The position numbers and the translations under genes are program-made. From Lysobacteraceae bacterium (lineage in GTDB: Bacteria; Pseudomonadota; Gammaproteobacteria; Xanthomonadales; Rhodanobacteraceae), in NCBI GenBank assembly GCA_004143945.1, contig SEHB01000012.1, forward strand, positions 80,229 through 144,228: a stretch of 64,000 bases of DNA, in the 5' to 3' direction. Of this stretch, positions 54,864 through 62,959 are shown in pieces; the stretch's first letter is position 1, and every line of letters starts with the position of its first letter. Under the pieces are notes generated by a model. It saw only the letters and a list, made by a program, of their open reading frames with translations, was not told the origin of the DNA and ran no database searches.

Positions 54864-56501
54864 TCAGAGATTCTGGTAGTTCGGCCCCGATCCGCCCTCG
54901 GGCGTGACCCAGGTGATGATCTCGTACGGGTCCTTGATGTCGCACGTCTTGCAGTGCACGCAGTTGGCCGCGTTGATCTGCAGGCGCTTGCCGGCACCGT
55001 CGTCGACGATCTCGTACACGCCGGCAGGACAGAAGCGTGTGCAGGGATTGGCGTATTCCTCGACGCAGCGCGTGATGCAGATGTCCGGATCGTGCACCTT
55101 GAGGTGCACGGGCTGGTCCTCGTCGTGCTCGGTCGCGGCGAAGTAGACGCCCGCGAGGCGGTCGCGCGGCGCGAGCGCGCGTTCGACATAGTCGGGTTGC
55201 GCGTCGGACGGCGCGGTGGGGCCGGGGCGCGTCGCCGCGGTCTGCGCATCGAGCTTCTCGAGCGAACTCCAGTCGGCGTGGTTCTTGAGCGTCCACGGAG
55301 AGAGCCCCATCGTGACGGTTTCCCAGCCTGCGTTCGCGAGCCCGGCCCACAGGCCCTTGCTGAAGCCCGGACGGATGTTGCGCACCTTGCGCAGCTCGGT
55401 CGCGACGCGCGATGCGCGCAGCTTCGCGTCCCAGCCGACGCTGCTGCGCTGCTGGACGACGTGTTCGGCCGCGAGCATGCCCGAGCGCAGCGCCTGGTGG
55501 GTCCCCTTGATCTTCGGAAGATTGAGCAGCCCCGCGGCATCGCCGATGAGCAGCGCGCCCGGCATCTCGGCCTTCGGCAACGATTGCCAGCCACCCTCGA
55601 TCAGCGCGCGAGCGCCGGCCGACACGATGCTGCCGCCCTCGAGCAGCGGCTTGACCATCGCGTGGTTCTTCATCTGCTGGAACGCTTCCCACGGACGGAA
55701 CAGCGGGTCGGCGTAGTCGAGCCCCGCGACGAACCCGATCGCGATGCGATCCTTGTCGAGCTGGTAGATGAAGCTGCCGCCGTAGGTGCGCGTGTTCAGC
55801 GGCCAGCCGATCGTGTGCATGACCTTGCCGGCTTCGACGCGGCCCGGCGGGAGCTGCCAGAGTTCCTTGAGGCCGATGCCGTAACTCTGCGGATCGCTGT
55901 CCTTGTCGAGCGCGTATTTCGCGATGAGCTGCTTGGTCAGCGATCCGCGGCAGCCTTCAGCGAGCACGGTCGTCTTCGCACGGATGTCGATGCCCTGGGT
56001 GTAGCCCGGCTTGTGGCTGCCGTCGCGCGCCACGCCCATGTCGCCGATGCGCACGCCGCAGACCGCGCCGGCTTCGTCGAACAGCGTTTCCGCGGCCGCG
56101 AAACCCGGATAGATCTCGACGCCTAGCGCCTCGGCCTGCGGCGCGAGCCATGCGCACAGCGCGCCGAGCGAGACGATGAAGTTGCCGTGGTTCTGCTGCT
56201 GCGGCGGTGTCAGCGGCGACTTCACCGCGCGCGTCGCGTCGCGCAGCAGCCAGAACTCGTCCTTCGTGACCGGCACGCAGACCGGCGGCGGATTCGCGCG
56301 CCATTCCGGGAGTAGTTCGTCGAGCGGGCCGGGTTCGATCACCGCACCGGAGAGGATATGCGCGCCGATCGTCGAAGACTTCTCGATCACGCAGACGCCG
56401 AGCGCCGGATCGAGCTGCTTGAGCCGTATCGCGAACGCGAGGCCCGCGGGGCCTGCGCCGACCACGACGACGTCGTACTCCATGGTGTCGCGTTCGCTCA
56501 T
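54864..56501 (-). CDS. ETF-ubiquinone oxidoreductase
   Basis: A 545-residue flavoprotein that accepts electrons from ETF and reduces quinone. The FAD motif VVVVGAGPAGLAFAIRL is at the N-terminus, with the ETF-QO family segments GAVIEPGPLDELLPEW and GIGLKELWQLP. The C-terminal ferredoxin-type region has the cysteines PCTRFCPAGVY and NCVHCKTCDIKDP for the [4Fe-4S] cluster. The start is ATG 56501; an inner Met at 56483 is possible. It closes the electron path with FadE and EtfAB. It lies divergent from the amidase gene. Confidence 0.95.
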   Translation of the reverse strand: MSERDTMEYDVVVVGAGPAGLAFAIRLKQLDPALGVCVIEKSSTIGAHILSGAVIEPGPLDELLPEWRANPPPVCVPVTKDEFWLLRDATRAVKSPLTPPQQQNHGNFIVSLGALCAWLAPQAEALGVEIYPGFAAAETLFDEAGAVCGVRIGDMGVARDGSHKPGYTQGIDIRAKTTVLAEGCRGSLTKQLIAKYALDKDSDPQSYGIGLKELWQLPPGRVEAGKVMHTIGWPLNTRTYGGSFIYQLDKDRIAIGFVAGLDYADPLFRPWEAFQQMKNHAMVKPLLEGGSIVSAGARALIEGGWQSLPKAEMPGALLIGDAAGLLNLPKIKGTHQALRSGMLAAEHVVQQRSSVGWDAKLRASRVATELRKVRNIRPGFSKGLWAGLANAGWETVTMGLSPWTLKNHADWSSLEKLDAQTAATRPGPTAPSDAQPDYVERALAPRDRLAGVYFAATEHDEDQPVHLKVHDPDICITRCVEEYANPCTRFCPAGVYEIVDDGAGKRLQINAANCVHCKTCDIKDPYEIITWVTPEGGSGPNYQNL

Positions 56502-56628
56502 TGGGGCTGGCTCCGGCTCGCTCGCGTGCAATCGCGCCATTGTCGAGGTTCGGCGCCGGCTCGGCAAACCTGCGCGCGGTCGATGAACACAGGCCGACCA
56601 CGCGTGGTGGCGAAGCGGGCAGGGCGGG

Positions 56629-56634
56629 CATAAT
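56629..56634 (+). promoter_or_regulatory. -10 element of the amidase gene
   Basis: CATAAT is 29 bases before ATG 56663, giving a short leader with no evident Shine-Dalgarno. Confidence 0.35.
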
Positions 56635-56662
56635 CGGGGTCCTACCATGGACGCGGCACGCG

Positions 56663-58060
56663 ATGACCGATCTCGCCAACGATACCGAAGTGCGCGGTGC
56701 AGCCGCGTTCCAGCAACTGCACTGGCTCGCCGAAGGCAGGCTCGACGCGGCGCGTCTCGCCGCGAGCTATCGCGACGCGATCACCCGCACGAATCGCGAC
56801 CTCGGCGCATTCCTCGCGCTCGACGACAGCGCAGCCGCGCAAGCCGCGGCCAGCGACGCACGCCGCGCGGGCGGTCGGGCGATCGGTCGGCTCGATGGGC
56901 TCGCGGTCGCGGTGAAGGACAACTTCGATGTCGCCGGGCTTCCCACCTCGGCCGGACTTCCGGGGCGGCGCACGCGCATCGCGAGCGAGGACGCGAGTGC
57001 GGTCGCACGGCTGCGTGCTGCCGGAGCGGTCATCCTCGGCAAGACCAACCTCGACGAGGGCGTGCTCGGCACCACCTCGAACAACCCGCACTACGGCGCT
57101 GTGCAGAACCCGCTGCGACGCGGGTACACCGCGGGCGGGTCTTCGGGTGGTTCGGCTGCCGCCGTCGCCGCGGGGCTATGCAGTTTCGCGCTCGGCAGCG
57201 ACACGCTCGGATCCGTGCGCATTCCTGCCAGCCACTGCGGCGTATTCGCGCTGAAGCCGACGAACGGCGAGATCTCGACGCGCGGCATGGTGCGCGCGGC
57301 GCGACGTCTCGACAGCGTCGGCCTGGTCGCGCGCTCGGTCGAGGACCTCGCGATCGTGGTGCAGGTGCTCGACGCGCACGATCCCGCCGATCCGCGCTCG
57401 CGCCGCCGCCGCGTGCCGCTGGCGACGCCGGACTGGGAACCGGGCCGCCTGCGCAGCGCGTTCGCGCGTGACCTCGGCGTACTCGGTGTCTCGCCCGAAG
57501 TGCGCGCGGTGTTCGATGCCGCGATCGCGCGCGTCGACAGCGTGTTCGGCGAGCGCACCGCGGTCGACTTCTCCGACCACGACCTCGGGCGCACGCGGCG
57601 CGCCGCGCTGCTCGTGATGGAAAGCGAGCTCGGCGTCGAACTCGCTGACGACCTCGCCGACGACGCGCATCCGCTGTCGCCGCGCCTGCGTTCCATGCTC
57701 GACTTCGCGAAGGGCAAATCCGCGGTCGACTACGCCGCGGCGGACCGCGTGCTCGACGACACGCTGCTGAAGGCGCGACGCGTGTTCGAGGACATCGACG
57801 TGCTCGTGCTGCCGACGGTTGCGCACGGCGCGTATCCGCTGTCGGAGCGCGAACGCGCGAACGACGCCGACCTCACCGCGTTCGCGAACCTCGCAGGCTG
57901 CCCCGCCGTGAGCCTGCCGATGGGCCGGTTGCCCGATGGGCTGCCGGTCGGCCTGCAACTCGTCGGCCGCCCCGGCGCGGACCTGCGCCTGCTCGAACTC
58001 GCGGCGATCTGCGCTGCGACGCTCGATGCGGCGCCGGCGTATCCGGTCACGCCCACTTGA
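56663..58060 (+). CDS. Amidase signature family hydrolase
   Basis: A 465-residue amidase. The triad is visible: Lys85 in AVAVKDNFDV, the cis-Ser Ser160 in YTAGGSSGGSAAA and the nucleophile Ser184 in DTLGSVRIPA. The family hydrolyses amides, including glutamyl-tRNA amides and aryl amides. The substrate is not clear; the absence of GatB/GatC neighbours argues against GatA. ATG 56663 is the chosen start. It is divergent from the ETF-QO gene and followed by a repeat-rich 238-base gap. Confidence 0.87.
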   Translation: MTDLANDTEVRGAAAFQQLHWLAEGRLDAARLAASYRDAITRTNRDLGAFLALDDSAAAQAAASDARRAGGRAIGRLDGLAVAVKDNFDVAGLPTSAGLPGRRTRIASEDASAVARLRAAGAVILGKTNLDEGVLGTTSNNPHYGAVQNPLRRGYTAGGSSGGSAAAVAAGLCSFALGSDTLGSVRIPASHCGVFALKPTNGEISTRGMVRAARRLDSVGLVARSVEDLAIVVQVLDAHDPADPRSRRRRVPLATPDWEPGRLRSAFARDLGVLGVSPEVRAVFDAAIARVDSVFGERTAVDFSDHDLGRTRRAALLVMESELGVELADDLADDAHPLSPRLRSMLDFAKGKSAVDYAAADRVLDDTLLKARRVFEDIDVLVLPTVAHGAYPLSERERANDADLTAFANLAGCPAVSLPMGRLPDGLPVGLQLVGRPGADLRLLELAAICAATLDAAPAYPVTPT

Positions 58061-58083
58061 TGCGAACGCTTCGGCACACGCAG

Positions 58084-58180
58084 CGCTTCGACTCCGCGCG
58101 CTGAGGGCGCTGCGCGCAGCGCGAACGGTAACGAAGCATCCGTTCGCCCTGAGCGCAGGCCGAAGGCCGGAGTCGAAGGG
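58084..58180. repeat. Inverted repeat with CTTCGACTCCG arms
   Basis: The arm CTTCGACTCCG at 58086 is mirrored by CGGAGTCGAAG at 58168. Inner segments CGAACGG and CCGTTCGCCCTGAGCG also pair. It is unlike the GTAG family and may be another dispersed repeat. Confidence 0.6.
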
Positions 58181-58298
58181 CCAGCCACCGAGCGCGATCG
58201 GCACCCACTGGAACCGCATTGCGCCGACCGGATTGGCTGAACATCTCCATGCATACGTCCCGGATCGCATGGCACTCTAAGCGACATGGTGTCTCCAC

Positions 58299-58883
58299 AT
58301 GATCCGTCTTGATCTTCCCGGGGCCGACGTTCGCTACGACGCGCACGCATGGCCGCCCGCGCAAGCGGATGCGATCCTCGCCGCGTTGCTCGAGGAAACT
58401 CCGTGGGAATCGCACCGCCTCACGCTGTTCGGCCGCGAGGTCGAGGCGCCGCGCCTTTCGTGCTGGATCGGCGACGAACGCGCCGTGTACACCTACTCAC
58501 GCACGACATTCGTGCCGAAGCCGTGGACGCCCTCGATCGCCACCTTGCGTGACGAATTGCAGGCGCGCCTCGGCCTTCGGTTCAACAGCGTGCTCGCAAA
58601 CCTCTACCGCAACGGGCGCGATGCGATGGGCTGGCACAGCGACGACGAGCCCGAGCTCGGCCCCGAACCGGTGATCGCATCGCTGAGCTTCGGCGCCGAG
58701 CGCACGTTCCGCCTGCGATCACGCGCGACCCGCGCTCCCGCCATCTCGATCGAGCTCGCACACGGCAGCCTGCTCGTGATGTCCGGCGCGACGCAGCGCC
58801 TGTACCAGCACGCGTTGCCGCGGCGCACGCGGGTGACGACGCCGCGCGTGAACCTCACGTTCCGCCTCGTGGGGCCGGCATGA
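58299..58883 (+). CDS. alkB: Alpha-ketoglutarate-dependent dioxygenase AlkB-like
   Basis: A 194-residue 2-oxoglutarate/Fe(II) dioxygenase, of the AlkB type that removes alkyl groups from DNA bases. The iron ligands are in WHSDDE (His, Asp) and YQHALPR (His), and RVNLTFR binds the co-substrate. The sequence NSVLANLYRNGRDAMGWHSDDE and the short length fit the AlkB2/3 class. It overlaps the NUDIX gene by 4 bases (ATGA), so both are translated together, perhaps as a nucleotide repair pair. Confidence 0.88.
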   Translation: MIRLDLPGADVRYDAHAWPPAQADAILAALLEETPWESHRLTLFGREVEAPRLSCWIGDERAVYTYSRTTFVPKPWTPSIATLRDELQARLGLRFNSVLANLYRNGRDAMGWHSDDEPELGPEPVIASLSFGAERTFRLRSRATRAPAISIELAHGSLLVMSGATQRLYQHALPRRTRVTTPRVNLTFRLVGPA

Positions 58884-59281
58884 CGGCGGCTATCCACAAG
58901 GTCGCACTGCTGTGCGTGCGCGATCGTCGCGTGCTGCTCGCGCGCTCGCGCGGCCGCAACGCCTGGTACCTCCCTGGCGGCAAGCGCGAAGCGGGAGAAT
59001 CCGACGAGGCCGCGCTCCTGCGGGAAGTCCACGAAGAGCTCGCTGTCACTATCGTGCCGGGATCGCTGGTCGATGCGGGCGTCTTCACCGCGCAGGCCGA
59101 CGGGCAACCCGACGGCACGCTCGTGCGGTCGCGCTGCTGGTTCGTCGACATCGAGGGCGGGCCGGTGCCGTCCGCCGAGATCGAGGAATTGGCGTGGATG
59201 CGCCAACGCGACCACGCGCAGTGCTCGTCGACGACGCGCCTCGTGCTCGATCGCCTGCGCGCAGACGGTTTGATCGATTGA
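58880..59281 (+). CDS. NUDIX hydrolase (short)
   Basis: A 133-residue NUDIX protein. The NUDIX box is GGKREAGESDEAALLREVHEELA with the standard acidic helix. It overlaps the alkB stop by 4 bases. Its substrate is unknown. Overlap with alkB and the presence of a second NUDIX gene at 33676 point to a role in nucleotide pool cleaning, but this is inference. Confidence 0.87.
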   Translation: MTAAIHKVALLCVRDRRVLLARSRGRNAWYLPGGKREAGESDEAALLREVHEELAVTIVPGSLVDAGVFTAQADGQPDGTLVRSRCWFVDIEGGPVPSAEIEELAWMRQRDHAQCSSTTRLVLDRLRADGLID

Positions 59282-59365
59282 GCCGCGCTCGCATGCGCGC
59301 GCCGCCGCGCCGCGCGTTACCATCCGCGCAGCTCGCACCGGGCGACGGGCCACCACGGGAGTTCC

Positions 59366-59737
59366 ATGAAGACGATCAGCCCGCGCGCGACCTGGGTGAT
59401 TCGCATCGCGTGCTACGCGCTGTTTCTCGCGTTCGGCTGGTTCGCCGCGGCCGCGGTCTCCGACTTCTACCTTCGCGACAAGGCATCCGCGCTCTGCCGT
59501 GCCATCGTCGAAGGAGACCCGGTTGGACTCGTCGAATCGGCGGCGCGCGAGGTGGACGCCACCCTGCCGCAACCCGCTTGGTCCCAAAGCGGTGGCGGCA
59601 ATGCGGCCCTGGTGATTCCGTTCCCTGGCCTTCCGCCGTTCGATGGCTACGCCTGCCGCCTCGTCGCGCGCGATGGCACGGTGCGCAAGCGCGAATTTCT
59701 CGAACTCGCCGACCTTCCATCGCGCGCGCTTCCGTAG
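59366..59737 (+). CDS. Small single-pass membrane protein, unknown
   Basis: A 123-residue protein with one membrane helix at about 9-29 and a C-terminal domain of about 85 residues on the outside (ALCRAIVEGDPVGLVE, GYACRLVARDGTVRKREFL). No family was recognised. GGGAG precedes the ATG. Its stop TAG is the first part of a GTAG REP copy at 59734. Confidence 0.6.
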   Translation: MKTISPRATWVIRIACYALFLAFGWFAAAAVSDFYLRDKASALCRAIVEGDPVGLVESAAREVDATLPQPAWSQSGGGNAALVIPFPGLPPFDGYACRLVARDGTVRKREFLELADLPSRALP

Positions 59738-59764
59738 GCTGGACGCGCACAGCGCGGCCGGCGC
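59734..59764 (+). repeat. Single GTAG REP copy at a stop codon
   Basis: GTAGGCTGGACG followed by GCGGCCGGCG, similar to the half unit at 49696. The TAG is the stop of the preceding gene. Confidence 0.75.
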
Positions 59765-59838
59765 CCTTGGCGCGATCGTCGAACGGGCTACTAGTCCGCA
59801 CATCGCCGGCGACTCGACCGCCCAAATAAAACCGCGCG

Positions 59839-60846
59839 TCAGCGATCCAGCGGACTCAACACCGCATTCCCGCCGCGGTTGAGCACGTGCGTGTAAATCT
59901 GCGTGGTCGCCACATCCTTGTGCCCGAGCAGTTCCTGGATCGTGCGCAGGTCGTAGCCCGCCTCGAGCAGGTGCGTCGCAAAACTGTGGCGCAACGTATG
60001 CGCACTCAAGGGCTTCGCGATGCCCGCGCGCATGCGAGCGGACTTGAGCGCGCGCGACAACACGGCATCATCGAAATGGTGGCGCCGCTCGCGTCCATCC
60101 AGCGGATCGCGCGAGCGCTGGACGGAAGGGAATACGAACTGCCAGCCAAAGTCCTTCGCAGCGGATCGGTACTTGCGCGCCAACGCATGCGGCAACTTCG
60201 CCTCGCCGAACCCCGCCGCGACGTCACGCTCGTGCAGCATGCGCGCGCGCTCGATCTCGCGCTGCAACGGCTCGACGAGGCACCGCGGCAGCATCGTCCG
60301 ACGGTCCTTGCCGCCCTTGCCATCACGCACGGTGATTTCCGCGCGCGAGAAGTCGACATCCTTCACGCGCAACCGCAGACACTCCATCAAACGCATCCCG
60401 GTACCGTAGAGCAGGCTGGCCAGCAACCAGGGTCGGCCCTCCATCGAGGCGAGCAGGCGATGCACTTCGTCCTGCGACAGCACGGTCGGAATGCGGCGCG
60501 GCCGCTTCGCGCGAGTCATCCCTTCCATCCACGGCAGTTCAACGCCGAGCACTCGCCGATACAGGAAAAGCAGCGCCGACAGCGCCTGGTTCTGAGTCCC
60601 CGGAGCCACCTCCCTCTCGACCGCGAGTGCGCTGAGGAAGCCTTCCACCTCGGCGCCGCCGAGTTCGCGTGGATGTCGCAGGCCATTGGCCAAGATGAAC
60701 CGACGGATCCATCCCAGATACGCGCGTTCGGTCCTCAAACTGTAGTGCCTGAGCCGCATGTGGCGGCGAACTTCGTCGAAAAGTCTGGGTTGCCGCCCGC
60801 TCGCGGCCGTCCCTGTTACACCCGCACTTTCGTCGTGGTAACTCAT
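59839..60846 (-). CDS. intI: Integron integrase
   Basis: A 335-residue tyrosine recombinase that inserts and excises cassettes at attC and attI sites. The catalytic set is Arg152 (GTGMRLMECLRL), Lys180, His283-x-x-Arg286 (SAHTLRHSFATHLLE), His309 (LLGHKD) and Tyr318 (IYTH). The stretch from about 200 to 240 (ALARKYRSAAKDFGWQFVFPS) is the extra domain that separates IntI from other tyrosine recombinases. The start is ATG 60846; ATG 60888 would add 14 residues. It faces away from the cassettes. No LexA box was noticed upstream. All active-site residues are intact, so it is probably functional. Confidence 0.94.
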   Translation of the reverse strand: MSYHDESAGVTGTAASGRQPRLFDEVRRHMRLRHYSLRTERAYLGWIRRFILANGLRHPRELGGAEVEGFLSALAVEREVAPGTQNQALSALLFLYRRVLGVELPWMEGMTRAKRPRRIPTVLSQDEVHRLLASMEGRPWLLASLLYGTGMRLMECLRLRVKDVDFSRAEITVRDGKGGKDRRTMLPRCLVEPLQREIERARMLHERDVAAGFGEAKLPHALARKYRSAAKDFGWQFVFPSVQRSRDPLDGRERRHHFDDAVLSRALKSARMRAGIAKPLSAHTLRHSFATHLLEAGYDLRTIQELLGHKDVATTQIYTHVLNRGGNAVLSPLDR

Positions 60847-60939
60847 ACCGCCCCGCTTCCGGAGTGTTGCAAGCCAGCGTGCATCCACGCGCAGCCGCTC
60901 CGCGTCGGCGAAGTCATTGATCGGGTGTAGGAATTCCGC

Positions 60940-60968
60940 TTGACGTCGCCCGTCGCATCATGAACGAT
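60940..60968 (+). promoter_or_regulatory. Possible cassette promoter (Pc) in the intI-attI gap
   Basis: TTGACG at 60940-60945 with AACGAT at 60963-60968 is spaced 17. The -10 is poor. A cassette promoter is expected in this gap, but this assignment is only tentative. Confidence 0.3.
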
Positions 60969-60979
60969 GCCGAGCAACA

Positions 60980-61010
60980 CCCCGGATCCGGGGTCTACTT
61001 GTAGTTAGAC
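60980..61010 (+). other. attI: attI recombination site with adjacent palindrome
   Basis: GTTAGAC at 61004-61010 is the core where cassettes join (cleavage after the G). A perfect 14-base palindrome CCCCGGATCCGGGG lies at 60980-60993, 10 bases upstream. The left IntI-binding repeats were not defined. Confidence 0.65.
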
Positions 61011-61013
61011 CGC

Positions 61014-61394
61014 ATGAGAATTTCCTCAGTCGCCAATCTTCTTTCCGGGCAACTGCCGGCGCTCCAATACTCCGCCGAGATCTCGGAGGAGCTGGCGGCG
61101 CACCGGCGTGCACTGGCGAAGCGTGGCGCTTCGGCGCCGGTCATGGTGGCGGAGGACATGGACATGATGCTGGACCGCTCTGGTCTTTCAACTCTCTGTC
61201 GCTTGTTTGCGGCTGGGCAGTTGTCGGCGGCGGAGCTTGCTTATATAGCTGATGCTCTGCAACTCTCTGAGCGGGTGGCATTCTCGGACCCGTCCGTAGC
61301 AGGTGACCTGGCAGAGTGCACGGATCCGGAGATCCATGGGCCGCTATCCGTTGAACGTGCGCTAGAGATTGCGCGTAATGGGGCTGCGGTCTAA
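61014..61394 (+). CDS. Cassette 1, first ORF, unknown protein
   Basis: A 126-residue protein with no recognised family. It is soluble and mostly helical (SAEISEELAAHRRALAKRG, DMMLDRSGLSTLCRLFAAGQ, LAYIADALQLSERVAF). The ATG is 9 bases after the attI crossover point, the nearest possible position. Its 3' end overlaps the second ORF of the same cassette by 17 bases. The lower GC and codon pattern differ from the flanking chromosome. Confidence 0.7.
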   Translation: MRISSVANLLSGQLPALQYSAEISEELAAHRRALAKRGASAPVMVAEDMDMMLDRSGLSTLCRLFAAGQLSAAELAYIADALQLSERVAFSDPSVAGDLAECTDPEIHGPLSVERALEIARNGAAV

Positions 61395-61581
61395 TAGGTG
61401 TGAGTCCTTGGAAAATCTGGCACCAGTTCTCGTCGGTCTAGTCGTGCTCGTCTTCGGCGTGTATTTGGCGCTGTTGGTGACATGGCTCTTTGTCGAGAAG
61501 CTGCGTAGTCGGAAGCCCGTGGCCAAGAGCTTCTTGCAGTGGCTTCGCGACTTGTTCGACATTGCCTCCGGCCTTGGATAG
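61378..61581 (+). CDS. Cassette 1, second ORF, small membrane protein
   Basis: A 67-residue protein with one strong membrane helix (APVLVGLVVLVFGVYLALLV) and a basic tail (RSRKPVAKSFLQWLRDLF). It overlaps the preceding ORF, so the cassette carries two genes. ATG 61378 or TTG 61408 are possible starts. Confidence 0.55.
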   Translation: MGLRSNRCESLENLAPVLVGLVVLVFGVYLALLVTWLFVEKLRSRKPVAKSFLQWLRDLFDIASGLG

Positions 61582-61631
61582 CCAAGTCACATCTACGCGG
61601 GTAGCGCTCTTTCGCTTTGGCGGTAGCATTG

Positions 61632-61687
61632 GTCTAACTATTCGTTCAAGCCGACGCCTTCGGCGCGGCTTAACTCAAGCGTTAGGC
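61632..61687 (+). repeat. attC: attC site 1
   Basis: R''-type GTCTAAC at the left and GTTAGGC at the right flank the hairpin arms TTCAAGCCGACGCC and GCGCGGCTTAA. The extrahelical structure is that of a 56-base attC. Confidence 0.88.
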
Positions 61688-61691
61688 GGCT

Positions 61692-62144
61692 ATGGAAGTA
61701 ATCGAGCTCTTCGGGCTAAAGCTAGGCGCAATGATCATTGCGCTCGCTTTTGTCTACTTCATAATTTCGTTCGCGCCTATCTGGCTGCCCGCGATCAGGG
61801 CTTTCCGGCGCAAATCGCGACTTCCTCGCCCATTCTTGTTTGTTGGCATCGTTGCGGCTTTGGTCTATGGCGTCTTTTCATTCTTGGCCTTTGCTGTTCT
61901 GCTGCCGGTAGAGGCGTACGGCATCTTCATTGCGCCGCAACTTGAGGCAGCGGGGATAGCTGCTGGTGCAGGTTTGCTCCGCGTCTCTCGCTTCTTCGTC
62001 AACTACTGGTGGGCGTTTGTTCCTCCAATCCAGTTGGCTCTGACGTGGTACATCACATTGCAGGTCGGTAGGCGGTGGGCGCATATCTGTGGGGCGCCGC
62101 CTAACAATTCCTTCAAGCCGACGCCGCTTCGCGGCGCGGCTTAA
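61692..62144 (+). CDS. Cassette 2, multipass membrane protein
   Basis: A 150-residue protein with about three or four membrane helices (AMIIALAFVYFIISFAPIWL, PFLFVGIVAALVYGVFSFLAF, VNYWWAFVPPIQLALTWYI). The last 13 residues, NNSFKPTPLRGAA, are encoded by the attC site, because no stop precedes it. The ATG begins 10 bases after the cassette border. Function is unknown. Confidence 0.65.
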   Translation: MEVIELFGLKLGAMIIALAFVYFIISFAPIWLPAIRAFRRKSRLPRPFLFVGIVAALVYGVFSFLAFAVLLPVEAYGIFIAPQLEAAGIAAGAGLLRVSRFFVNYWWAFVPPIQLALTWYITLQVGRRWAHICGAPPNNSFKPTPLRGAA

Positions 62145-62158
62145 GTCAGGCGTTAGCC
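62099..62158 (+). repeat. attC: attC site 2
   Basis: GCCTAAC to GTTAGCC, 60 bases, with arms TTCAAGCCGACGCC and GGCGCGGCTTAA. It contains the TAA stop of cassette 2. Confidence 0.88.
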
Positions 62159-62174
62159 ATCAGGGGAGAGATCA

Positions 62175-62498
62175 GTGGTAGACACATATTCCGGAACAGT
62201 GCTCATGGCCACTATCCTCGGATTGCTTGGTGGTGTTCTCGCCCATAGCCGCTGGCTACTCAACTTGGGAAAGACTGCCGCAGCTGTAGGCAAGCCACCC
62301 TCAAATAGCAAAAAAGCCAAGCAGCTCCGGATCGCTCTCATGTTCTTAGCTATCGGCCTCGGTGGGGCGGCCGGCTTTGTGGTCGGTCTGCTTGGTCACG
62401 ACCAAAGGCTGCCCTTATTCGCAGTAATGGCACTAGCACTTCTGTCGGGCTTGAGCATTGCATTCTTCGTCCGCTGGCTTAAAGGGTTCGGGCCCTGA
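62175..62498 (+). CDS. Cassette 3, membrane protein
   Basis: A 107-residue protein with three predicted helices (TVLMATILGLLGGVLAHSRW, IALMFLAIGLGGAAGFVVGL, FAVMALALLSGLSIAFFV). It starts with GTG at 62175 after GGGGAGAG. No family was recognised. It ends just before attC 3. Confidence 0.65.
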   Translation: MVDTYSGTVLMATILGLLGGVLAHSRWLLNLGKTAAAVGKPPSNSKKAKQLRIALMFLAIGLGGAAGFVVGLLGHDQRLPLFAVMALALLSGLSIAFFVRWLKGFGP

Positions 62499-62499
62499 T

Positions 62500-62559
62500 G
62501 GCTAACAATTCATTCAAGCCGAACCCGCTTCGCGGGTCGGCTTAATTCAGGCGTTAGCC
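62500..62559 (+). repeat. attC: attC site 3
   Basis: GGCTAAC to GTTAGCC, 60 bases, with arms TTCAAGCCGAACCC and GGGTCGGCTTAA. The inner arms differ from those of sites 1, 2 and 4 in a compensating way, which preserves pairing. Confidence 0.88.
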
Positions 62560-62594
62560 GTCGCAGCTGCATCAACGCAACTGGAGTGAACTGC

Positions 62595-62900
62595 ATGAAA
62601 GCCATCGTTGTGTGCTGCTACGTCGCGTTCCTGGCAGGTTGCGCTGCAAATTCCGGTGTCGTGCCCATGGGCTCCGACAACTACATGATATCCAAGCAGG
62701 CGGCGACCGGCTTTTCTGGCATGGGGAGCTTGAAGGCTGATGTCATGCGCGAGGCCTACGCCAAGTGCAGTTCGGAGAACAAGGTGGTCGAGGTCGTAGA
62801 GTCCAATGAGTCCAAGCCACCGTACATCTTGGCCAATTATCCGCGAATCGATCTCACGTTCCGCTGTGCGGAGCCTGCAAACAACACGGGCGGCGGCTAA
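62595..62900 (+). CDS. Cassette 4, small lipoprotein
   Basis: A 101-residue protein with a lipoprotein signal: a hydrophobic helix followed by the lipobox LAGC (VAFLAGCAANSG), so the mature protein likely starts at that cysteine. The rest is a soluble domain with one further Cys pair (AYAKCSSENKVVEVVE, LTFRCAEP). ATG 62595 has GGAG 8 bases upstream. Function is unknown. Confidence 0.72.
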   Translation: MKAIVVCCYVAFLAGCAANSGVVPMGSDNYMISKQAATGFSGMGSLKADVMREAYAKCSSENKVVEVVESNESKPPYILANYPRIDLTFRCAEPANNTGGG

Positions 62901-62954
62901 CAGTTCGTCCAAGCCGACGCCGCTCCGCGGCGCGGCTTAACTCAGGCGTTAGGG
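62895..62954 (+). repeat. attC: attC site 4
   Basis: GGCTAAC to GTTAGGG, 60 bases, with arms CCAAGCCGACGCCG and CGGCGCGGCTTAA. The last base of the right core is G rather than a pyrimidine. Confidence 0.85.
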
Positions 62955-62959
62955 CCCAC

